This document shows, piece after piece, positions 1 through 5,375 of a stretch of 5,375 bases of DNA (position 1 is its first letter; each line of letters starts with the position of its first letter). A program made the translations under genes and the position numbers. The notes beneath the pieces are model-generated. The model saw only the letters and a program-made list of their open reading frames with translations. It had not been told where the DNA came from and searched no databases. Source of the DNA: Bacteroidales bacterium (GTDB lineage Bacteria; Bacteroidota; Bacteroidia; Bacteroidales; JAAUTT01); assembly GCA_025350365.1 (NCBI GenBank), contig JANXXY010000482.1:1-5375 (forward strand), written 5' to 3'.

Positions 1-438
1 TGAAAGAATATTAACGGCAGTATCTAAACTTTCGATATTTACAAGATTGGGGATATTGGTTGAAGCGAATGCATCGGGCATGCCATTATTTTTAACCGAT
101 ATTTTATATGTATGGCCAGGCATAGGACGAATATTAATGGAATGATAGTTTTTATTATAAATGTAATTTGAACTCCAAATTTTATGGTATTGCATACTAT
201 CAATTACTTTATCATTCTCGTAAATAAGTGTTTTAGCGTTATTATAGGATTTATCGCTAGTCCATATTAAGGTTGTATCATCAATTTTCAAGCTTGTGTG
301 TATATTTAGTGATATTAAACTATCTGATGTGATTAGTCCGTTTATAACTGTTTTATTGCCTGAATCTGGTATGGTAATATCTTCAGGTTTACAAGAAATA
401 AAAATAGCAAAAAATAGCAAAAAATATGAAGTCCTCAT
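1..438 (-). CDS. DUF4249-type lipoprotein, N-terminal part (runs off left edge)
   Basis: The frame is open for all 146 codons from ATG at 438 to the window edge, so the C-terminal part is missing. Residues 5-15 are hydrophobic and lead into a lipobox-like FISC with Cys16, so I infer signal peptidase II processing and a lipid-anchored envelope protein. The rest matches the N-terminal pattern of DUF4249 as I know it: VINGLITSDS (31-40) starting the first beta-strand region, NAKTLIYENDKVID (67-80) with the typical 'YENDK' turn, PMPGHTYKISV (105-115), and ASTNIPNLVNI (125-135). Family members are usually about 270-400 residues, are found in Bacteroidota, and often sit beside TonB-dependent outer-membrane receptors. 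Their function is unknown. No receptor gene lies upstream here, where the neighbour is a Uma2 gene 318 bp away, so any partner would be beyond the left edge. The coding sequence is visibly more AT-rich than the carbamoyltransferase gene. Confidence 0.8.
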   Translation of the reverse strand, partial: MRTSYFLLFFAIFISCKPEDITIPDSGNKTVINGLITSDSLISLNIHTSLKIDDTTLIWTSDKSYNNAKTLIYENDKVIDSMQYHKIWSSNYIYNKNYHSINIRPMPGHTYKISVKNNGMPDAFASTNIPNLVNIESLDTAVNILS

Positions 439-756
439 TTGTATATACCTGATTAAAGCCTTTGTAATGATGAAACTTCCATGGGTATCATCATAGTCCT
501 CATGAATAAATCCTAGTTTAGGGATATTATTTTGAATTTGAGGGCTTCATCCATGGAAGTTTCCAGAAATAAATATTAATTAGATTGCACCTTAAATGCA
601 ATGAATAAAAAAGTGTTAATATTTAAGGATTTTATAAGCAATAGCTTCCATTCTTGAGCTGTATCCACAAGTTTGGTTATCGTAATACCAAATAGTCAAC
701 CAACCTCTACCCCATTACTCTATTAACCCTCCCCCGAGAGTTAACAAAGGGTTTTG
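439..756. other. 318-bp intergenic region with several inverted repeats
   Basis: No gene is supported here. The stretch separates the Uma2 stop from the DUF4249 start. It holds a 13-bp perfect inverted repeat (472-484 with 551-563), an 8-bp one (590-597 with 621-628), a small hairpin with arms ATTGCA and TGCAAT (584-589 and 597-602), and a TTTGGT/ACCAAA hairpin (672-677 with 687-692). None is followed by a convincing T-tract, so none is called a terminator. I found no good TAnnTTTG box for the DUF4249 gene. Confidence 0.6.
453..563 (-). promoter_or_regulatory. possible structured leader with a 16-codon upstream ORF before the DUF4249 gene
   Basis: Read on the minus strand, the arm GAAACTTCCATGG (563-551) is perfectly complementary to CCATGGAAGTTTC (484-472). 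Between them is a smaller hairpin of ATCC/GGAT type (525-510) and an imperfect pairing of AGCCCTCA with TGAGGACT. A tiny ORF begins at ATG 503 and ends with TAA at 453-455, encoding MRTMMIPMEVSSLQRL. It stops 14 nt before the DUF4249 start. The ORF and the lipoprotein gene share the same first nine bases, ATGAGGACT (503-495 and 438-430). This could be a translated leader or attenuator, or simply a duplicated start region. Nothing shows that it is expressed. Confidence 0.25.
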
Positions 757-759
757 TTA
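742..759 (-). other. weak hairpin overlapping the Uma2 stop codon
   Basis: On the minus strand, TAACAAA (759-753), which contains the stop codon, pairs with TTTGTTA (748-742) around the loop ACCC. It is a 7-bp, AT-rich stem with no T-tract after it, so a role as an intrinsic terminator is doubtful. It could still mark the end of the transcript. Confidence 0.2.
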
Positions 760-1332
760 TTTTTCAAAGACTTCGGAAAGGTTTATTTCCAAATCGGGAA
801 ATATCGAAACCCTTACAATATCTGTTGATATATATTCAAAAGTATCAAATTTGCCGGTATCGTCTAATAAATAGACCAATACAGAATCGGAAGCAGGATC
901 AACAATCCAATATTCGCGGACACCGAAGCGCTGATAGAGAAACGACTTTATCCCCATGTCTTTCTTTGAAGTTGATGGAGACAATATTTCCACAATCAAA
1001 TCCGGTGCACCGTTAGCTCCTTTCTCGTCAAGCCTCACAGGGTTACAAATCACTGAAATATCGGGCTGGACCACATTTTCAACCTCTTCATCTTTAGCGC
1101 CAATTTTAGAGAACCTCACATCAAATGGGGCCGGGAAAACTTTACATGGTTTTCCTTTCAGGTAGTTGTAAAAGCCACTCAATAGGTTCATTAATATAGT
1201 CTGATGCTTAGTATTGGGAGCCGGATTCATATCATAAGCAAAGCCATCAATAATTTCCCAACGTTGGTTTTCATCCCAAGCCCTGTAATCGGCATAGGTA
1301 AATTTTTCATTTTTGACCTTTGGCAGTACCAT
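757..1332 (-). CDS. Uma2-family (DUF820) restriction-endonuclease-fold protein
   Basis: The 191-residue protein has the usual length and motif order of the Uma2/DUF820 family, a branch of the PD-(D/E)xK nuclease fold. Visible motifs are FTYADYRAWDE near the start, WEIIDG (25-30, Glu26), VVQPDISVI (87-95, Asp91), PDLIVEILSPST (110-121, Glu115), Asp125 and Lys129 in the following helix, and GVREYWIVDP (137-146). Asp91, Glu115 and Lys129 are the likely metal-binding and catalytic set by family analogy, so the active site appears intact. The ATG at 1332 begins the family's normal N-terminus. It stands alone, 84 bp after the broken hydrolase-like gene, with a possible promoter in that gap, so it is probably not part of the carbamoyltransferase unit. 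The biological role of Uma2 proteins is largely unknown. They are abundant and multicopy in cyanobacteria and scattered in Bacteroidota. No methyltransferase or antitoxin partner is visible. Confidence 0.9.
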   Translation of the reverse strand: MVLPKVKNEKFTYADYRAWDENQRWEIIDGFAYDMNPAPNTKHQTILMNLLSGFYNYLKGKPCKVFPAPFDVRFSKIGAKDEEVENVVQPDISVICNPVRLDEKGANGAPDLIVEILSPSTSKKDMGIKSFLYQRFGVREYWIVDPASDSVLVYLLDDTGKFDTFEYISTDIVRVSIFPDLEINLSEVFEK

Positions 1333-1348
1333 TGTGAATTATTTTGCG

Positions 1349-1379
1349 TAAAGATAAACAAAAACAATCTTACAATCAA
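1349..1379 (-). promoter_or_regulatory. possible Bacteroidota-type promoter for the Uma2 gene
   Basis: On the minus strand, TTG (1379-1377) is followed after 20 nt by TATCTTTA (1356-1349), one base off the TAnnTTTG -7 consensus. It lies in the 84-bp gap just ahead of the Uma2 ATG and would give a leader of only about ten bases. The match is modest in AT-rich DNA. Confidence 0.3.
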
Positions 1380-1416
1380 TTATTTGAGAAGGCAAGATGA
1401 AGTGAGCAGGCCAGAT

Positions 1417-2388
1417 TTACGCGTTTGAAATAAGGTAAATACCTCCCTTTTGAGCTAAAAGATTTTGTACCGAAGATTCTTTACCAGAAAGAACCTCTTC
1501 GTATTTCACGTTCTTCTCAAAAGGGTATTCAAAATTTTCGAATGCCCATAAAACTGAAGTGCCATTATGACTGTACATTACCCCCTTTTCTCCTGGCAAT
1601 ATTTCCCGGTTAAACATATAATCGTTTACCCGGCTATAAATCTTTATAAGCTTGTATGCCAATGGATTTTCTGTACCGAGGTATAATTTGTCACGACGGA
1701 TGTTCCAATTTATTTTCCAAACCATTCTATAGGCTAATCCTTTAAAAAACACATCCATTGGGTCTAATCCGGCTTTTTTAGCATCGGCCTCGCTAAAATC
1801 ACAATAACAATCGGCCCACAATGGCATTGTAGCAATACGATCGATCAGATCGGGACCTGTGCGGTTTATGCCAAAAACTCCCATATCCTCCCCACAATAG
1901 TGATATCCATCCTTTTGCATTTGAGATACGATGCTTAAATGAGCCATATACTGTGAATGAATAAGCTTGGGAGGTTCTTTCTCCGGCCTGTATTTTCCGG
2001 TTACCCCTTTCTGGTCGAGGGTAACCCCTTTCCAACTTTTTGTTCCATCAAACTGGGCATGATGAAATTTGTCACTTGACATATTAAACGATGAATCAAG
2101 GAAGATACCTTCGATGACTACTTCATCATGAAAATATTTCCACTGCTTTAACCAATATTTACGAATTTCTTCATCCCGAAGGTTAAGCACACAAAACCGC
2201 GGTGTATAATGATCCGCTTCAATGGCATTGGAAGCATTTCGAATAAAAGGTGATTTTGATTTATTGAGCACTTCCATGATTGTGCCTTCTGCCGGAAGAA
2301 ACTCAATCCCTTTTTTACGACCATCACGCTCCCTGAAACGTTCCGTTAGCGTTGAAATTGCAGTATTTCCCCACATTTCTACCCTCAC
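1417..2388 (-). CDS. C-terminal fragment of a split glycoside-hydrolase-like TIM-barrel protein
   Basis: The fragment has 323 residues from a GTG at 2388, but its frame is already open from 2418. The extra residues KIFDRLRKLE continue the preceding fragment, so the GTG is probably not a true start. Residues 1-10 (VRVEMWGN) look like a barrel beta-strand, VVIEGIFLDSSFN (90-102) resembles the strand carrying the catalytic aspartate (Asp98) in GH36/GH27/GH31-like enzymes, and GYHYCGEDMGVFG (161-173) offers Glu167/Asp168 as a possible second acidic residue. From about 265 on, a beta-rich tail (GVMYSHNGTSVLWAFENF, later GGIYLIS) looks like the small C-terminal sandwich domain of such enzymes. Recognition is by fold-like patterns and not by a named family, and the substrate is unknown. 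It follows the carbamoyltransferase gene in the same direction, which suggests a glycan-related role, but the frameshift makes activity doubtful. Confidence 0.6.
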   Translation of the reverse strand: MRVEMWGNTAISTLTERFRERDGRKKGIEFLPAEGTIMEVLNKSKSPFIRNASNAIEADHYTPRFCVLNLRDEEIRKYWLKQWKYFHDEVVIEGIFLDSSFNMSSDKFHHAQFDGTKSWKGVTLDQKGVTGKYRPEKEPPKLIHSQYMAHLSIVSQMQKDGYHYCGEDMGVFGINRTGPDLIDRIATMPLWADCYCDFSEADAKKAGLDPMDVFFKGLAYRMVWKINWNIRRDKLYLGTENPLAYKLIKIYSRVNDYMFNREILPGEKGVMYSHNGTSVLWAFENFEYPFEKNVKYEEVLSGKESSVQNLLAQKGGIYLISNA

Positions 2389-2407
2389 CTCCAGCTTTCG
2401 CAGCCTG

Positions 2408-2421
2408 TCAAAAATTTTTCA
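2408..2421 (-). other. frameshift junction in an A5T5 tract
   Basis: The upstream frame ends with TGA at 2410-2408. The downstream frame has its last stop (TGA) at 2421-2419 and is open from 2418. The two frames therefore overlap by only 11 bases, almost exactly the A5T5 run. Read in the first frame the end is AAA AAT TTT TGA C. A +1 slip of the tRNA on TTT would re-pair on TTT and continue with GAC, which resembles the CUU UGA C recoding site of prfB. An indel in the run is the simpler explanation. Confidence 0.65.
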
Positions 2422-3193
2422 ATTTATCTTCCCCAACTGTCTCCGAGATTTTATAGTCTACATTGCAACACATATTAGAGACACCCCATGTGTTCATATC
2501 ATTTTGGCACTGATTGTCAATAAATATCGTTTTTATTCCGGCATCAATCAGTTTGGCTAATCCTTTTTCGCGATAACGATCAAAATCAGGCTCCGTCCAT
2601 TCCTCGATGATACCATAGGTAGTAATTCGTTCACGTTTCATACCCGCTTGCTGATGAAGCTCTTCATGAACAAGTTCCCGAACATCGTTATAAAGGTTTA
2701 CGCGGCCAATCCGGTCGAGTTTCCCAGGTATCCACAACACTTCCATGGGTGATGTTTCAAAGCTGTTCATCAGATCGTTGCAATGCTCATGAAAATGTAC
2801 AATTTCGTTGTATCCCCGCCATTTTTCAAATAACGATCGAATATACGCTACTTTCGAGGCCCATGTAATCCATGTCCCCTGTTCGGCGGATGTAAATGTA
2901 AATCCCTGAATTTGAGTTTGTAATGGATGAAACTGAAAAACGTTTGGATTAGCAACTCCAGGTAAATACCATTCTGTCGAATACATATCCTTGCTATTGC
3001 TAAACTTCTGAATACAATCAACCACACCATTTCGCATCCAATGCTCATTTCCTTTGGCAGTACCACCAACCTCCCAGGAGACCCGATCGGTAATTTTATA
3101 AATTGCCAGGCTATCACTCTTGAAAAGGTATTGGTAACTAAACCCTTTCTCGGTTACTTTGCCTACTTTACGTTCGATGGGTTTAATAACCAT
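2408..3193 (-). CDS. N-terminal fragment of a split glycoside-hydrolase-like protein
   Basis: The fragment has 261 residues from ATG 3193. The frame is open 20 codons further upstream to 3253 with plausible residues (IEEIFYEDALDTKFS) but no ATG or GTG start, so the true N-terminus is probably in the shifted frame before it. Residues 1-110 look beta-rich (VIKPIERKVGKV, SLAIYKITDRVSWEVGG, VFQFHPLQTQIQGFTFTS), as in the N-terminal sandwich domain of many GH36-type enzymes. From about 150 a barrel seems to start: MEVLWIPGKLDRIGR (150-164), ERITTYGIIEEWTEPDFDRYREKG (188-211) and AGIKTIFIDNQCQND (218-232). The last resembles the 'G.k.ifiD..w' strand of alpha-galactosidase-like enzymes. Several Cys residues (228, 242, 243) follow. 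It stops at TGA 2408-2410 because of the frameshift. No specific family is assigned; substrate unknown. Confidence 0.6.
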   Translation of the reverse strand: MVIKPIERKVGKVTEKGFSYQYLFKSDSLAIYKITDRVSWEVGGTAKGNEHWMRNGVVDCIQKFSNSKDMYSTEWYLPGVANPNVFQFHPLQTQIQGFTFTSAEQGTWITWASKVAYIRSLFEKWRGYNEIVHFHEHCNDLMNSFETSPMEVLWIPGKLDRIGRVNLYNDVRELVHEELHQQAGMKRERITTYGIIEEWTEPDFDRYREKGLAKLIDAGIKTIFIDNQCQNDMNTWGVSNMCCNVDYKISETVGEDKLKNF

Positions 3194-3200
3194 TGAAAAT

Positions 3201-3257
3201 TTAGTATCCAGTGCATCCTCGTAAAAAATCTCTTCGATGTTTGTTAGTTGACATCAT
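3201..3257 (-). other. short out-of-frame N-terminal remnant with a twin-arginine motif
   Basis: ATG ATG at 3257-3252 opens an 18-codon frame encoding MMSTNKHRRDFLRGCTGY before TAA at 3203-3201. RRDFLRG fits the Tat signal consensus (S/T-RR-x-F-L-K) and its usual distance from the start, but the hydrophobic segment and cleavage site that should follow are missing. The next gene fragment begins eight bases later in the +1 frame. I infer that it is the original start of the hydrolase-like gene, damaged by an indel (a T6 run lies at 3228-3223) and perhaps a deletion of the hydrophobic region. Chance resemblance remains possible in so short a frame. Confidence 0.4.
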
Positions 3258-3292
3258 ATTATTTACATTAAAAAGGTTTTAATTTTGTATAT

Positions 3293-3323
3293 CAGAAAAT
3301 AATAATCTTGAAAAATAAAACAA
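3293..3323 (-). promoter_or_regulatory. weak promoter-like pair upstream of the hydrolase-like gene
   Basis: On the minus strand, TTG (3323-3321) is followed after 19 nt by TATTTTCTG (3301-3293), a loose match to the Bacteroidota -7 box. It sits in the 87-bp AT-rich gap after the carbamoyltransferase stop, about 35 bases before the ATG at 3257. In DNA this AT-rich, such matches arise easily. Confidence 0.2.
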
Positions 3324-3344
3324 CTGTTTGCAAAAATTAAATTT

Positions 3345-5189
3345 TTAATCAATGTATTTTGAGCCCTTCAAAAAGCCATTCGTTTCTGGCTGATCTTCTT
3401 TCTTAAAAAGAAAATTCCCCGTTACCAAATAATCCATTTCGGTGGACATAAAACATCGATAAGCATCATCGGGTGTGCCTACAATGGGTTCTCCCCTGAC
3501 ATTGAAGCTGGTATTGACCAATACATCATAGCCCGTTTTTTCCGAAAAAGCCTGTAACAATTGATAAAACTGAGGGTTCGTAGATACATGAACTGTTTGA
3601 ACACGTGCCGAATAGTCGATATGGGTCACCGCTGGAATATCCGAACGCAGGTGATACAATCGTTCCGGCAACGTACCATCTCCTCCTGCTTCTTTCGTTC
3701 TTCGGGCTTCATTCACCGGGGCTACAAACAACATATAGGGAGAAACGTGTTCAAGATCAAAATACTCATGACACTTTTCATCTAAAACTGCTGGAGCAAA
3801 AGGCCGAAACCCTTCACGGTACTTAATTTTCAGGTTTAGTTTACGTTGCATATCCGGATTTCTGGCATCGCCCAGAATACTTCGGTTACCTAAAGAGCGG
3901 GGACCAAACTCCATTCGCCCCTGAAACCAACCAACTACATTTCCTGATGCTAGCAGGTCAGCTGTTTCTGTACATAAACTTTTAAAATCCGAAAAATGGG
4001 TTGCTATGGCACTGTATCTTGTTATCGTTCTTTTTATATCGTTATCGTTAAATCCGGGTCCCAGAAAAGTTCCACTCATGCCATCGGGTAAGTAAATAAC
4101 CCGAGGCTTATCCAACCCAATGTGCCATGCAGCAAGGGCAGCTCCTAATGCGCCACCGGCATCACCTGCTGCGGGCTGTATCCAAATGTTTTCGAATATT
4201 TTTGTTTTTAACAGTTTACCGTTCGCTACACAATTCAAAGCCACGCCCCCAGCAAGAACCAGGTTGTTGCAATGTGTAATTTCCTTAGCATACCTGCCTA
4301 GACGAATTACAATGTCTTCGGTAATTTCCTGAATTGCAAGAGCAAGGTTCATATAATCCTGTGTAAGATCGCTCTCCGGTTTTCGAGGTGGTATCCCAAA
4401 AAGAGCTTCCCATCGCTTATTATGAGTCATCTTCAACCCGGTGGCAAAATCAAAGTAATCCATGTTAAGGAAGATGGAACCATCGGGCAACACCTCCACC
4501 AAATTTTGCAGAATTTTATCCTTGAATTCCATTACTTGAGCAGAACCACTATGCCCGTATGGGGCAAGACCCATCAACTTATATTCACCGCTATTTACCC
4601 TGAAACCGGTATAATAGGTAAATGCTGAATACAATAATCCAACGGAATGAGGAAAATGAAGTTCTCTTAGTATTTCAATGTGGTTTCCATGCCCTTTTCC
4701 AATTGTTGTGGTGGACCATTCCCCCACTCCATCGATCGTGAGAATGGCGGCCTCCTCATAAGGTGAAGGATAAAAAGCACTTGAAGCGTGTGAGAGATGA
4801 TGTTCAGGAAACCAAATGGGAGACTGAATGGTACCGAATTTTGACAATTCATCCTTCAACATTTTTTTCATGAACAGTTTATCCTTGATCCAGACAGGAA
4901 TAGCGGAAACAAAGCTCATGATTCCCTTTGGGGCAAAAGCATGATAAGTCTCCAGCAATCGTTCGAATTTGATAAACGGTTTTTCGTAGAAAACAATGGC
5001 TGTAAGGCTTTCGAAGGGAATTCCACCTTCGTCCAATACATATTTCACGGCCTGTTTAGGAAAGGCCGCATCATGCTTTATCCGGGTAAAACGTTCCTCC
5101 TGAGCGGCAGCAACAATTCTCCCATCGACTAACAGCGCTGCTGCACTGTCGTGATAATATGCCGAAATACCTAATACAGCCTCTGCCAT
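3345..5189 (-). CDS. O-carbamoyltransferase, NodU/TobZ/SxtI family
   Basis: The 614-residue enzyme carries both halves of the family: the N-terminal actin-like/Kae1-like domain (about 1-355) and the C-terminal YrdC-like domain (about 375-605). By family knowledge it converts carbamoyl phosphate and ATP to a carbamoyl-adenylate and transfers the carbamoyl group to a hydroxyl of a sugar or natural product. Visible motifs are LGISAYYHDSAAAL (6-19, His13-Asp14), PEHHLSHASSAF (128-139, metal-binding histidines), TIDGVGEW (151-158), GEYKLMGLAPYG (201-212), GGVALNCVANGKL (314-326), QPAAGDAGGALGAA (338-351), WFQGRMEFGPRSLGNRSIL (421-439) and NTSFNVRGEPIV (559-570). All look intact. The ATG at 5189 is chosen because a longer reading would need TTG at 5225 and would overlap the upstream gene. 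The DUF5989 gene ends 7 bp before, so the two are probably cotranscribed. The acceptor cannot be read from the sequence. Cytoplasmic: no signal peptide. Confidence 0.95.
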   Translation of the reverse strand: MAEAVLGISAYYHDSAAALLVDGRIVAAAQEERFTRIKHDAAFPKQAVKYVLDEGGIPFESLTAIVFYEKPFIKFERLLETYHAFAPKGIMSFVSAIPVWIKDKLFMKKMLKDELSKFGTIQSPIWFPEHHLSHASSAFYPSPYEEAAILTIDGVGEWSTTTIGKGHGNHIEILRELHFPHSVGLLYSAFTYYTGFRVNSGEYKLMGLAPYGHSGSAQVMEFKDKILQNLVEVLPDGSIFLNMDYFDFATGLKMTHNKRWEALFGIPPRKPESDLTQDYMNLALAIQEITEDIVIRLGRYAKEITHCNNLVLAGGVALNCVANGKLLKTKIFENIWIQPAAGDAGGALGAALAAWHIGLDKPRVIYLPDGMSGTFLGPGFNDNDIKRTITRYSAIATHFSDFKSLCTETADLLASGNVVGWFQGRMEFGPRSLGNRSILGDARNPDMQRKLNLKIKYREGFRPFAPAVLDEKCHEYFDLEHVSPYMLFVAPVNEARRTKEAGGDGTLPERLYHLRSDIPAVTHIDYSARVQTVHVSTNPQFYQLLQAFSEKTGYDVLVNTSFNVRGEPIVGTPDDAYRCFMSTEMDYLVTGNFLFKKEDQPETNGFLKGSKYID

Positions 5190-5196
5190 AATTTTT

Positions 5197-5346
5197 TTAG
5201 AATAGCGAGTAAATAAATGGAGCAAGCGCAGTCCCTCCTGATAAAACGACTAGTGCCCCTAGCAGCAAAAGGATAACGATGATTGGTACTAGCCAGTATT
5301 TTTTTCTGGTTTTCAGAAACAGCCACAATTCCTTTAAAAATTCCAT
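5197..5346 (-). CDS. DUF5989-family small membrane protein (SxtK-like)
   Basis: The gene encodes 49 residues from ATG 5346 to TAA at 5199-5197. A charged amphipathic start (MEFLKELWLFLKTRKKYW) is followed by one hydrophobic helix (about 19-36, VPIIVILLLLGALVVLS) and a conserved-looking tail APFIYSLF. This is the pattern I know for DUF5989, a family of about 50 residues that repeatedly sits next to NodU/SxtI-type carbamoyltransferases; SxtK of saxitoxin clusters is of this kind. Its stop lies 7 bp before the carbamoyltransferase ATG, which supports one transcript. The positive residues before the helix suggest the N-terminus faces the cytoplasm. The function is unknown; it may anchor or assist a membrane complex around the carbamoyltransferase. 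Family knowledge predicts a SxtJ-like gene nearby, possibly just beyond the right edge. Confidence 0.85.
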   Translation of the reverse strand: MEFLKELWLFLKTRKKYWLVPIIVILLLLGALVVLSGGTALAPFIYSLF

Positions 5347-5375
5347 ACTTTAAGTATTAGTCCAGGTAATTTTGT

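Larger units (their letters stand above)
1417..3257 (-). pseudogene. composite: frameshifted glycoside-hydrolase-like gene of about 590 codons
   Basis: The two long fragments (2408-3193 and 1417-2388) are consecutive parts of one protein. The first ends within a barrel unit (an IFIDNQ strand followed by a loop and helix ending DKLKNF), and the second continues with DRLRKLEVRVEMWGN, the usual helix-then-strand of the next unit. Removing one base in the A5T5 tract at 2410-2419 gives the unbroken reading DKLKNFDRLRKLEVRVEM. At the 5' end a short out-of-frame peptide with a twin-arginine motif (3257-3201) probably represents the original start, which implies a second lesion. Both shifts have the same sense, each fitting one surplus base in the DNA. 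The alternatives are sequence error in homopolymers or real gene decay. Confidence 0.6.

Noticed and set aside
296..496. Plus-strand 66-codon open frame
   Set aside because: It lies antisense over the DUF4249 lipoprotein gene, and its sequence has no recognisable features. Other plus-strand frames in the window were rejected for the same reason.
590..628. 8-bp inverted repeat CCTTAAAT/ATTTAAGG as an operator or terminator
   Set aside because: The loop is 23 nt, there is no T-tract on either strand, and no regulator gene is nearby.
2222..2560. Plus-strand 112-codon open frame spanning the frameshift junction
   Set aside because: It is antisense to both fragments of the hydrolase-like gene, and its hydrophobic stretches follow from the complementary codons.
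3331..3350. Possible terminator after the carbamoyltransferase (ATTAA/TTAAT pairing followed by five Ts on the minus strand)
   Set aside because: The stem is short, wholly A and T, and overlaps the stop codon region, so it cannot be told from AT-rich background.
5190..5225. Twelve-residue N-terminal extension of the carbamoyltransferase from a TTG at 5225
   Set aside because: It overlaps the end of the DUF5989 gene, and the family's usual start (GISAYYHDS a few residues in) fits the ATG at 5189.
5347..5375. Tail of an upstream gene at the right edge
   Set aside because: Two minus-strand frames end in stops in these 29 bases, but too few codons are visible to identify a protein, although a SxtJ-like gene would be expected there.

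Overview
This window looks like a piece of a Bacteroidota chromosome, probably an environmental or marine lineage. The evidence is a DUF4249-type lipoprotein (a family essentially confined to this phylum), AT-rich intergenic DNA, no clear Shine-Dalgarno sequences before most genes, and faint matches to the Bacteroidota -33 TTG / -7 TAnnTTTG promoter. All genes supported here lie on the minus strand, so the window is read from right to left. The plus-strand open frames are shadows of these genes.

Right part (5346 to 3345): a 49-residue single-helix DUF5989 protein is followed after 7 bp by a 614-residue NodU/TobZ-type O-carbamoyltransferase. The pair resembles SxtK and SxtI of saxitoxin loci, where small membrane proteins of unknown role accompany a carbamoyltransferase. 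The likely job is carbamoylation of a sugar or other hydroxyl in a surface-glycan or secondary-metabolite locus that continues beyond the right edge.

Middle (3257 to 1417): a gene for a protein of about 590 residues with features of a glycoside-hydrolase-like TIM barrel, split into two reading frames. The frames overlap only across an A5T5 tract at 2410-2419, and deleting one base there joins them cleanly. Just upstream of the first fragment, in yet another frame, is a short peptide with a twin-arginine motif (RRDFLRG) that looks like the gene's original N-terminus. The gene is either a decayed pseudogene or carries sequence errors. A +1 recoding event is a less likely alternative.

Left part (1332 to 1): a lone Uma2-family nuclease-fold gene with a possible promoter of its own, a 318-bp non-coding stretch with nested inverted repeats and a tiny upstream ORF, and the N-terminal 146 residues of the DUF4249 lipoprotein, which runs off the left edge. 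I see no tRNA, rRNA, CRISPR array or insertion sequence.
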